From Sulfitobacter sp. SK012 (GTDB lineage Bacteria; Pseudomonadota; Alphaproteobacteria; Rhodobacterales; Rhodobacteraceae): a stretch of DNA of 64,000 bases. Below, piece by piece: positions 56,943 to 64,000 of this stretch. Made by a program: the position numbers and the translations under genes. The notes beneath the pieces are model-generated. The model was not told where the DNA came from. It ran no database searches and saw nothing but the letters and a program-made list of their open reading frames with translations. Numbering within the stretch: the stretch's first letter is position 1; every line of letters begins with the position of its first letter. The stretch lies in the NCBI RefSeq assembly GCF_003352085.1, contig NZ_CP025804.1:3100001-3164000 (forward strand). The letters run 5' to 3'.

Positions 56943-57591
56943 CCGGGGCGAAAATGATTTTTCCGACAACCTGCAGGCACAGACGCAAATCGGTCCACAA
57001 GCTAGAGGTCGCGATATACTCAAGGTCTAGCCTGCATCTGTCGCTGAACGTGCCATTGCGCTGGAATAACTGCGCTGGACCCGCTATTCCGGGAAGAACG
57101 GAAAGCCGAGGCAACTGCCAGTTTTCGTAACGTTCCAATGGTACCGAACTGGCCCTTGGCCCGATTAACGACATTTCTCCGCGCAGCACATTCAAAAGTT
57201 GTGGCAATTCATCCAGACTTGTCTTGCGCAGAAAACGTCCAATGCGGGTTACCCTGGGATCATTCGTTATTTTGAAATCCGGCCAGGCGGCCTCGTTCAA
57301 ATCCAGTAGCTTCAGCTTCAATTCTTCAGCACCAACAACCATCGTCCGAAATTTTAGTAAATTGAATGGTTCACCGCGACGCCCAAAGCGTCGATGACCA
57401 AACAGAGCAGCCCCCCCTCCATCGAGTTTGATCAACATCACGATAAGGATGCCTGCCGGCAAAACCAAAGGCGATGCGAGAAGAATTAAAAAAACATCGA
57501 ATAATCTTTTGCTTGGCCTTTGCGTCAGAACTGGTATTGAAGCAGCTTCGCTAGCATCAAAAACATCAGAAATAAAAAATTTACTATTCAA
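56932..57591 (-). CDS. Initiating sugar transferase (WcaJ/ExoY-type)
   Basis: 219 residues; TTG start at 57591 after GAGGGTGG, since there is no ATG before residue 53. RPSKRLFDVFLILLASPLVL is the membrane anchor, followed by FKITNDPRVTRIGRFLRKTS, LDELPQLLNVLRGEMSLIGP and RLSVLPGIAGPAQLF, all hallmarks of bacterial sugar transferases (PF02397). It attaches the first sugar phosphate to undecaprenyl phosphate. First gene of the four-gene minus-strand operon. Confidence 0.93.
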   Translation of the reverse strand: MNSKFFISDVFDASEAASIPVLTQRPSKRLFDVFLILLASPLVLPAGILIVMLIKLDGGGAALFGHRRFGRRGEPFNLLKFRTMVVGAEELKLKLLDLNEAAWPDFKITNDPRVTRIGRFLRKTSLDELPQLLNVLRGEMSLIGPRASSVPLERYENWQLPRLSVLPGIAGPAQLFQRNGTFSDRCRLDLEYIATSSLWTDLRLCLQVVGKIIFAPDGK

Positions 57592-57860
57592 AAATCCACC
57601 CTCGAAATATAAATATAATATCGTGATTGGAGAGCTTGGAAAATTTTAGCGCAGCCTGTAACTGCTAAAAAATTGCCGTCCGATTTAGATTGATTCGCCA
57701 TAAAAAAATTTCTAATAACGTTTAAATATCACTAGGAGAGAAACCTATCAACGGTTAGTAGGTAATTGATAAAAAATGCAACTTATCATAGAAAAATTAA
57801 AAGCCGCCCAACACTCCAATTGTATGATATGGCAGATCATCTGCCATACCTGGTAGGAAA

Positions 57861-58918
57861 GTGTTCCATCCCGGATGATCACATAGACCCTCGCCGTTCT
57901 GCGTTTTTCATTGCAAGATCGGTTTTTGAGGAAGCCCGGGAGGACGCCCAATGCTGATCAATCTTCACAGTCAGGCGACAACAACGCCTAAGATACGGGC
58001 TGCCATCCAGGCGGGCGATGGGCCCGCATGGGTTCTAGCTGAGCGTTTTGGCACAACTGAACAGACGGTTTGGAAATGGCGCAAGCGCGACAGTGTACAT
58101 GACCGCAGCCATACCGCTCATCGACTGCAAACGACGCTGACGCCGGCGCAGGAGGCTGTCGCGGTTGCGCTGCGTAAGACGCTGCTTGTCTCGCTGGATG
58201 ACCTGCTGGCTGTGGTGCGGGAATTCCTGAACCCGGATGTGTCACGCTCGGGCTTGGATCGGTGTCTGCGACGGCACGGCGTGGGCAACCTGCGTGATCT
58301 CAAGGGAAAGGTGGCCCGTCCCAAGCACAGTGGCTTTAAAGCTTATGAACCAGGGTACATCCACATCGATGTGAAATACCTGCCTCAAATGGCGGACCAA
58401 ACGTCCCGCCGCTACCTGTTTGTCGCGATTGACCGGGCCACCCGCTGGGTCTTTATCCGCGTCTACAACAGTAAGACAGCGGCCAATGCGCGTCGCTTTC
58501 TGCGGGATTTGGAGCGGTCCTGCCCGATACGCATCCGAACCATACTCACGGACAATGGAAAAGAATTCACCGACCGTCTCTTTGGCCTGCGTAAACGCGC
58601 CCAAACCGGCAACCATGAGTTCGACAAGCTTTGTGTCGAACTGGAAATCGACCACCGCCTGACGCCACCGATGTCGCCGCAAACCAACGGCATGGTCGAG
58701 CGATTTAACGGCCGGATTGAGGACGTCTTGCAAAGCCACCACTTCCAATCTGGGGAGGAACTAGAAGCCACCCTGCATCGATATGTCTGGCTCTATAACC
58801 AGCAACTTCCTCAGTCAGCCCTAGGCAGCAAGACGCCCTTGCAAGAGATGAAGGACTGGCACAAACTTAACCCCAGTCTGTTCAAGAAACAGCCATACTA
58901 CCGTCCGGGATGTGACCG
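57861..58918 (+). mobile_element. IS481-family element, intact copy
   Basis: Ends GTGTTCCATCCCGG (57861) and, reversed, GTCACATCCCGGACGG (to about 58916-58918). Length about 1058 bp. Unlike the other copy, it lacks matching CTAG flanks, so one of its borders may have been rearranged. The intervening 58919-59184 has no supported gene. Confidence 0.9.
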
Positions 58919-58922
58919 GTAA
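57951..58922 (+). CDS. IS481-family transposase
   Basis: 323 residues from MLINLHSQATTTPKIRAAIQ. N-terminal helix-turn-helix (VLAERFGTTEQTVWKWRKRD), then an rve integrase core with Asp in YIHIDVKYLP, Asp in ILTDNGKEFTD and Glu in NGMVERFNGRIED. All catalytic residues present. The stop TAA (58920-58922) lies outside the IS end, as in the other copy, where the stop also comes from flanking DNA. Confidence 0.95.
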   Translation: MLINLHSQATTTPKIRAAIQAGDGPAWVLAERFGTTEQTVWKWRKRDSVHDRSHTAHRLQTTLTPAQEAVAVALRKTLLVSLDDLLAVVREFLNPDVSRSGLDRCLRRHGVGNLRDLKGKVARPKHSGFKAYEPGYIHIDVKYLPQMADQTSRRYLFVAIDRATRWVFIRVYNSKTAANARRFLRDLERSCPIRIRTILTDNGKEFTDRLFGLRKRAQTGNHEFDKLCVELEIDHRLTPPMSPQTNGMVERFNGRIEDVLQSHHFQSGEELEATLHRYVWLYNQQLPQSALGSKTPLQEMKDWHKLNPSLFKKQPYYRPGCDR

Positions 58923-59184
58923 GCCAAACTATTGAACCTGCGCAATGCTAGCGCCCGCAGCACAGAAAGTAGTTCAAGCAAATGGTCAGCAGCCTTTTTG
59001 GGACATCCGCACCTAAGGCTAGACATCTGACACCCACCCAATGGAGCTGTGTTACCGAATGGTTGTTTTCTGCCCCAGATAAGGACCTTCAAAGAACATC
59101 TGGCGCGACCCGCGCTATCTGGTTCAATCCGCTACTGCAATTTACTTTTTAGAATGAATAATCCTGACATGGGGGAAAAATTTG

Positions 59185-60354
59185 ATGGTCATGGCTTGTC
59201 TCGAGGCGGTTGTACTAATTTGTCTGAGCTTACAATTCTACCACTATGTACTATACCCGCTGTTGCTTGGCATTATCTGGTGGCTTCGCCGGGGCCGCCC
59301 TGCCCCGGCCGGTAACGGCCCGTATAGAGTATCGCTGATTATTAGCGCCTTCAACGAGGAACGGGTTATTGCTGACAAACTGCGCAACTGTGCGCAGCTC
59401 GTGCCTGCGCCGGTCGAGGTCATCCTCGTGTGCGACGGCTCTGATGACCACACGGCTGAGATTGCGCGCGGGCTCGACCTGCCAGGCTTGACCCTTCACG
59501 TGATGCATCGGCCCGAGCGGCAAGGAAAATCCGCCGCGATGAATCGTGCTGCGGATTGCGCCATAGGTGACATTCTGCTTTTCTCTGACGCAAACGCTTT
59601 TTACTTGCCCGAAACGATCGGTGCCATCACGAGAGAATTCCGCGACCCCAGCGTGGCAGTGGTCAGCGGTGCCAAGAAAATCTTGGAGGAGCCGGCCAAG
59701 GCTTCCAGCGTCGGCCAAGCCGACGGTCTCTACTGGCGCTATGAGGCCTTCATCCGTAAATGCGAAAGCGACCTCGGCACAACCGTGGCGTCAGTGGGCG
59801 AGATCCTGTCGATCCGCCAAGAGTACTGGCGACCGATCCCGCCTGGCACGGTCAACGACGACGCCTGGATGACTCTAGTCTCGCTGGCGCAGGGGCTGAA
59901 CGTGCGCTTTGCGCCTGACGCAATAAGCCTCGAAGAGGCAAGCCCGGACGCCAACTTTGAAGCGACCCGCCGACGCCGGATCAATTCGGGGCGTTTGAAG
60001 CTCCTGGGTACGCGCGAGGTCTGGCCCTTACGGCGGCCTCGGGTACTGCTGGCCTTGCTGTCGCATAAAGTACTCAGAGTGCTTTTACCGATCCCCATGA
60101 TAGCAGGTTTCGTAGCCAATCTGGCAGTGGTTATGTGGCCAAAGGCCTCTGTGTTGATGGACGTGACTTTGTTAGTGCAACTCGCGGCATTGGGACTTGG
60201 TGTAGCAGGCCATTTTTTCAGCATTTCAGGCAGAAAGGCTCGACTGCCATCACTTGCCTATCACGTCCTAAGGGGGAATGTATCGGCGCTGCTGGCCATG
60301 TATGATGTAATGCGCGGGCAGTCTCACACGATTTGGCAAAAGCCTCCGCGCTGA
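59185..60354 (+). CDS. Glycosyltransferase family 2 with C-terminal membrane spans
   Basis: 389 residues from ATG 59185, with GGGGGA eight bases upstream; a TTG just before is less likely. One N-terminal span (LQFYHYVLYPLLLGIIWWL), GT2 domain with SLIISAFNEERVIADKLRNC, CDGSDDHT, LFSDANAFY (DxD-like), DDAWMTLVSLAQG and RRRRINSGRLKLL (QxxRW-like region), then three C-terminal spans. This layout is that of processive or membrane GT2 enzymes such as those in exopolysaccharide synthesis. Confidence 0.9.
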   Translation: MVMACLEAVVLICLSLQFYHYVLYPLLLGIIWWLRRGRPAPAGNGPYRVSLIISAFNEERVIADKLRNCAQLVPAPVEVILVCDGSDDHTAEIARGLDLPGLTLHVMHRPERQGKSAAMNRAADCAIGDILLFSDANAFYLPETIGAITREFRDPSVAVVSGAKKILEEPAKASSVGQADGLYWRYEAFIRKCESDLGTTVASVGEILSIRQEYWRPIPPGTVNDDAWMTLVSLAQGLNVRFAPDAISLEEASPDANFEATRRRRINSGRLKLLGTREVWPLRRPRVLLALLSHKVLRVLLPIPMIAGFVANLAVVMWPKASVLMDVTLLVQLAALGLGVAGHFFSISGRKARLPSLAYHVLRGNVSALLAMYDVMRGQSHTIWQKPPR

Positions 60355-60393
60355 TGCCTAAGAAGCAAGGCCATTAGGGAGCAAAAGCTGTTT

Positions 60394-61542
60394 CTAAGCT
60401 TCGCCAGAATAGGCCCTCATCGTGCTTTCAATCATGGTATCGACGCTGAACTCGGTTTCGACTAACTTCCGCGCAGCATCAGCGACGCGCCTGCGCCTGG
60501 GCTCATCGGGGATCAAAAGGTCGAGCAGACGGGTGATGGCCTCCACAGAGGCTGGAGGCGCAAAGAAGGCTGTCCTGTCATGTTCGAGCACCGCCGCGAT
60601 GCCCGGCAGATCAGATGAAAGTACCGGAACGCCCTGCCTGCAGGCTTCGAGTATTGAATAGGGCAACCCTTCACTGATCGACGGCTGGCACATCAGGTCG
60701 AGCCCCGAAAGGATGCAAGGAATATCGATGCGGAAGCCGGCGAAATGGATGATATGCTCAAGCCCGTGCCGCGCTACCTCTGCCCGCAGCGCGGCCTCGT
60801 CCGGCCCTTTACCTACGATAAACAGCCGCGCACGCGCCCTGTTCTCTTCACTTAACTGCAGCAACGCCTCGAATAGGAACCGGTGGCCCTTGATAACGTC
60901 TAGGCGCGTGATGGCCCCAATAATGAAAGTGTCTTCTGGCCAGCCAGCCTCTGCCCGCAGATTGCAGGCGACGGGTGTCTCCGTCAGCGGATCGATGCCG
61001 TTGCGACTGAGGGTCACGCGCCGCGCTGGGATGTAGATGTCGTCCTTTAGATAGGCTTCGACAGAAGTTGATACCACGATGAATCGAAAGCCCGCCCAAT
61101 TGCACAGCCTCAGCGCGCCCTCGTGGATTTGTTTGCGCGGCAGATCGGGATGTGTGGCGCGATAGACGGAATGGACCGTTGCGACTCGGTTGGGTACTCG
61201 TGCGAAAACGGCCGCCAGCGCCCCCCAAATCTGCGACTGCATGTTGTGAAGATCGACCACCGCTCGTCCGCGTGCCAGACGCGCGAGATCCAGAATTAGC
61301 CGTGGGTCGCCCCTCTTGCGGCGGAGCGGTTCCACATTCATTCCCTCTTTCTCCAGATCGCGATGCAGTTGCGAGCCGGACAGGGCGGCGACAAGGTAGG
61401 GGTGCCCATGCGCCTCACACCACCGCGCGGTCTGGATCACGCGAACATCCGCGCCACCAAAAGCGCGCGACAGACATACGATGAGGCAGGACTGAGATCT
61501 ATTCGGATCGGCACCGACATCCGCCTGAAAGAGAATGGACAT
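60394..61542 (-). CDS. Glycosyltransferase family 4
   Basis: 382 residues from ATG 61542 (MSILFQADVGADPNRSQ). SRAFGGADVRVIQTARWCEA is the N-terminal GT-B loop; IVGKGPDEAALRAEVAR and SISEGLPYSILEACRQGVPVL (E-x7-E) are the sugar-nucleotide site. It is the only gene of this final block on the minus strand and is divergent from the next GT4 gene. Confidence 0.9.
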   Translation of the reverse strand: MSILFQADVGADPNRSQSCLIVCLSRAFGGADVRVIQTARWCEAHGHPYLVAALSGSQLHRDLEKEGMNVEPLRRKRGDPRLILDLARLARGRAVVDLHNMQSQIWGALAAVFARVPNRVATVHSVYRATHPDLPRKQIHEGALRLCNWAGFRFIVVSTSVEAYLKDDIYIPARRVTLSRNGIDPLTETPVACNLRAEAGWPEDTFIIGAITRLDVIKGHRFLFEALLQLSEENRARARLFIVGKGPDEAALRAEVARHGLEHIIHFAGFRIDIPCILSGLDLMCQPSISEGLPYSILEACRQGVPVLSSDLPGIAAVLEHDRTAFFAPPASVEAITRLLDLLIPDEPRRRRVADAARKLVETEFSVDTMIESTMRAYSGEA

Positions 61543-61628
61543 TCTGGTTCGCAATCCCAATACTTATCAAATCGAGTCTTCCTTTCAGGCTTGGACCCAA
61601 AAAGCAACCAAATCGGGCAGAGAGCAGA

Positions 61629-62789
61629 ATGAGTAAAAGCAGAGCCCGGGGTCGCGGACGGATCATCCACATGATCGATGGCTTGGGTCATGGCGGAGCC
61701 GAGCGCCTTATGACACCAATACTGTCTGGCCTGGCCAAGGTTGGGTATGATGTGCAGGTCATCGCGCTGCAGAACAAAGATGGCAACCAAGAGGCGGAGC
61801 GGCTGAAGGATCATGGTGTGCCGGTGCGCAGCCTGCCCATTGACAAGCTCAAGCGCGCGGACCAGATCGCCGCGGCTCTTTGGGCGTTACGCGCAGACAA
61901 GCCCGGATTGATCCATGCCCATCTGCAGTTCTCGATCATTCTATCAGGCCTGGCCCGCTGCACCCTTGGCATCCCCTCCGTAGTGACGCTGCACACCGAT
62001 CAATCCGGTACAGGGTTTGACCGCGAGACCTTGCGCTTCGGGCTTAGTAACGCCTTCATGAACCGCTGCTGCGACCGGGTGATCTGCTTGACCGAAGCAT
62101 CAAAACGGCACGCTGTGGCGCAGGGATTAGACCGGGCCCCGCTTGCGGTTTTGCCAAATGGTATTGACCTTGCCCCTTATGGTGCAGCGCCTCTCCATGT
62201 CCGCGCGGCGCTGCGCCATCGGCTTGGTCTGGCTGAGGACGATACGGTGCTGATCTCAGTCGCGGTTCTGCGCCCTGAGAAAGGCCTCGACCGCCTGATC
62301 GCTGCGTTGGATAGGCTGGTCATAACCCATCCCCGACTAAAGCTAGTCATAGTCGGTGATGGGGCACAAAAAGAAGCGCTGCTCCGGCAGATCGCCCGCG
62401 CTGGCCTGGAGAACCGCGTCCTAATGACAGGCTACCGCACCGACATCCCCGACCTTTTGGCAATTGCAGATGTCTTTGTTCTGCCGACCCTGGCCGATGC
62501 CTTGCCAACTGTTGTCATTGAGGCAATGGCGAGCCGGCTGCCAGTGATCGCGAGCAACGTGGGCGGGTTGCCCGAGATGATCGGCGATGATGAGGGGCAG
62601 CTCGTGCCACCCGACAATGTCCCTGCCCTGGCAGACGCCATCGCAGGAGTGCTTCGTGACGACCCCACACGTCTGGCTATGGGCGCGCGCGCTCTTGACC
62701 GCGCACAAATAGAGTTTTCCATCGAAACTCAGGTTGCAAGGCTCTCTGCACTTTATGATACGCTGATGAAACCCGGAATTAAACGATGA
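61629..62789 (+). CDS. Glycosyltransferase family 4
   Basis: 386 residues. MIDGLGHGGAERLMTPILSG opens a GT-B fold; PNGIDLAPYG, SVAVLRPEKGLDRLIAAL, IVGDGAQKEALLRQ and LADALPTVVIEAMASRLPVI mark the donor domain. Retaining GT4 enzymes transfer a sugar to the growing repeat unit at the inner face of the membrane. The stop overlaps the next start by 4 bp (ATGA), so the two are co-translated. Confidence 0.93.
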   Translation: MSKSRARGRGRIIHMIDGLGHGGAERLMTPILSGLAKVGYDVQVIALQNKDGNQEAERLKDHGVPVRSLPIDKLKRADQIAAALWALRADKPGLIHAHLQFSIILSGLARCTLGIPSVVTLHTDQSGTGFDRETLRFGLSNAFMNRCCDRVICLTEASKRHAVAQGLDRAPLAVLPNGIDLAPYGAAPLHVRAALRHRLGLAEDDTVLISVAVLRPEKGLDRLIAALDRLVITHPRLKLVIVGDGAQKEALLRQIARAGLENRVLMTGYRTDIPDLLAIADVFVLPTLADALPTVVIEAMASRLPVIASNVGGLPEMIGDDEGQLVPPDNVPALADAIAGVLRDDPTRLAMGARALDRAQIEFSIETQVARLSALYDTLMKPGIKR

Positions 62790-63985
62790 AACGAATTGCT
62801 ATCGTCGAAACAGATGCACGCGGCGGGCTTATTCATTTCGCCTATCATATGGCCGATGCCCTTGCCGCTGAGGGATCCGATGTCACGCTGGTGACCGGCA
62901 GCGATTACGAGCTGGCAGCGCAACCGCATCGGTTCAGCGCCCGACCCATACTCAAACTCTGGCCGCAGTTCGACCAGAGTAGCGCAAACCCACTGCTACG
63001 GCGGGTCCGGCGGGCTTGGCGCGCCTTCGTGCTGTTGCGCGAATGGAGTCGGCTAACGCTGTATCTGCTGCGCTCCAAGCCCGACGTCGTGATCTTCAGC
63101 ATCGTGCGCTTTCCGTTTCTGGCTATTTTCCTCAAGGTCCTGCACGCAAGCGGGATAGACCTTACTCAGCTCTGTCACGAGTTTGAAAAACGCGACGAAA
63201 CACCCGGTTTCTGGCACCGGGTCGAAGACCGTCTGTTTGCGGCGACCTACCGGCAATTCTCATCCATTTTCTTTCTGTCGCAGAATATCCGTGACGATTT
63301 TCTGGCTCGCCATGCGATACCTGCGCGGACATGCCTACTGCCCCATCCACCACAGCATGCCCTTCTCGGCTCGGACCTACCAGTCGAGACGGTTCAGAAC
63401 CGGTTAGGGCTGTCGCCCAAAGATCGCATCGTCCTTTTCTTTGGCCTTCTGCGCCCCAGCAAGGGGGTCGATGACCTAGTCCAAGCCTTTTCATTGCTCG
63501 GCGATATGCATCATCTAAAACTTGTGATCTGCGGCTATCCAAGCAATAACTTCGACACGCGCGCGATTCAAGCTCTGGCGGAGCAACTGGGTGTCACTTC
63601 GCGCACGGTTTTTGCGTTCGAATACCTGCCAAACGACGCTGTGGCTCCGCTACTTTCACTCGCCGAAGTAGTAGTGTTTCCTTATCGCAACGCCACCGCC
63701 AGCGGAGCGCTGGCGCTGGCGCAGGGCTTGGGTCGTCCAGTGGTGGCGACCTCTGTCAGCGGGCTTACCGAAGCGATTGAGCATGGCGTTACGGGACGGC
63801 TCGCAGCACCTGGCATGCCGCAGTCCCTAGCAGCTGAGATCCGAGCCGTTCTTGAAGATGCCGCAGCAGCCGACGGTATGGGCTTGGCCGCGCGCCGCCT
63901 TTTCGATGAGGAACGCAGCTGGCATGTGCTAGCGACCCGATTGCTAGCCTGTCTTGACAAGCGCGACCCGCAGGAGCGCAGATAG
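62786..63985 (+). CDS. Glycosyltransferase, GT-B type (family 4-like)
   Basis: 399 residues from MKRIAIVETDARGGLIHFAY. N-terminal domain with LLRSKPDVVIFSIVRFPFLA and CHEFEKRDETPGFWHRVEDR; C-terminal donor domain with LFFGLLRPSKGVDDLVQAF and EVVVFPYRNATASGALALAQ. The typical E-x7-E motif is replaced by the SGALALAQGLGRPVV form. Last complete gene in the window; the locus may continue. Confidence 0.88.
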   Translation: MKRIAIVETDARGGLIHFAYHMADALAAEGSDVTLVTGSDYELAAQPHRFSARPILKLWPQFDQSSANPLLRRVRRAWRAFVLLREWSRLTLYLLRSKPDVVIFSIVRFPFLAIFLKVLHASGIDLTQLCHEFEKRDETPGFWHRVEDRLFAATYRQFSSIFFLSQNIRDDFLARHAIPARTCLLPHPPQHALLGSDLPVETVQNRLGLSPKDRIVLFFGLLRPSKGVDDLVQAFSLLGDMHHLKLVICGYPSNNFDTRAIQALAEQLGVTSRTVFAFEYLPNDAVAPLLSLAEVVVFPYRNATASGALALAQGLGRPVVATSVSGLTEAIEHGVTGRLAAPGMPQSLAAEIRAVLEDAAAADGMGLAARRLFDEERSWHVLATRLLACLDKRDPQERR

Positions 63986-64000
63986 AGGCCAGTACGCAGT

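Noticed and set aside
52887..57860. Composite transposon made by the two IS481 copies
   Set aside because: The outer flanks do not match, and the left copy has its own CTAG duplication, so it inserted singly.

Overview
The window looks like a chromosome segment of a marine alphaproteobacterium of the Roseobacter group (Rhodobacteraceae). The evidence is a DMSP lyase of the DddP type with all six metal ligands, a VPLPA-CTERM exported protein, a Hint-domain protein of the kind common in this family, the gene order yajC-secD-secF-TSUP-Mth938-ccmABCDG, and moderately GC-rich codon use throughout the core genes. The genus cannot be fixed from the sequence alone.

Layout. 1-1576: end of an integrated element at a tRNA-Leu(TAG) gene, with an integrase cut off by an IS256-family insertion. 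1.7-8.9 kb: Hint protein, nitrogen regulation (glnB-glnA), lytic transglycosylase, a divergent pair of a DUF3445 haem demethylase-like gene and dddP, and a VPLPA-CTERM protein. 9.0-11.1 kb: a decaying copper P-type ATPase pseudogene. 11.1-22.6 kb: trans-sulfuration enzyme, hydrolase-OsmC fusion, purB, two small secreted proteins sharing a cysteine motif, fliG, a DUF1223 protein, acnA, an SDR, and a 42-residue secreted peptide followed by a nested inverted repeat. 22.7-29.5 kb: a long minus-strand block for protein export (yajC, secD, secF) and cytochrome c maturation (ccmA, B, C, D, G). 29.7-42.7 kb: serine protease, serS, DUF2235 hydrolase, TspO-like protein, der, bamB with a YfgM-like partner, and an RND efflux pair.

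42.7-64 kb: a surface-polysaccharide locus (flippase, deacetylase, GT25 glycosyltransferase, epimerase, chain-length regulator, O-antigen ligase/polymerase, initiating sugar transferase, one GT2 and three GT4 glycosyltransferases) riddled with mobile DNA. The insertions are layered: a decayed IS5-family element holds an IS256-family element (9-bp target duplication), which holds a second IS256-family element (8-bp target duplication). Two IS481-family copies in opposite orientation flank the wza/wzy-type gene block; one is inactivated by two insertions of the same 41-bp palindromic element.

The best candidate for something undescribed is this 41-bp element. Its two copies account exactly for the 82-bp length difference between the IS481 copies (1140 against 1058 bp), and two of their four differences form a compensated base pair in a predicted hairpin. 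Second is the nested 28-bp inverted repeat that begins at the stop codon of the 42-residue secreted peptide. All functional statements are from family recognition by eye; no searches were run.
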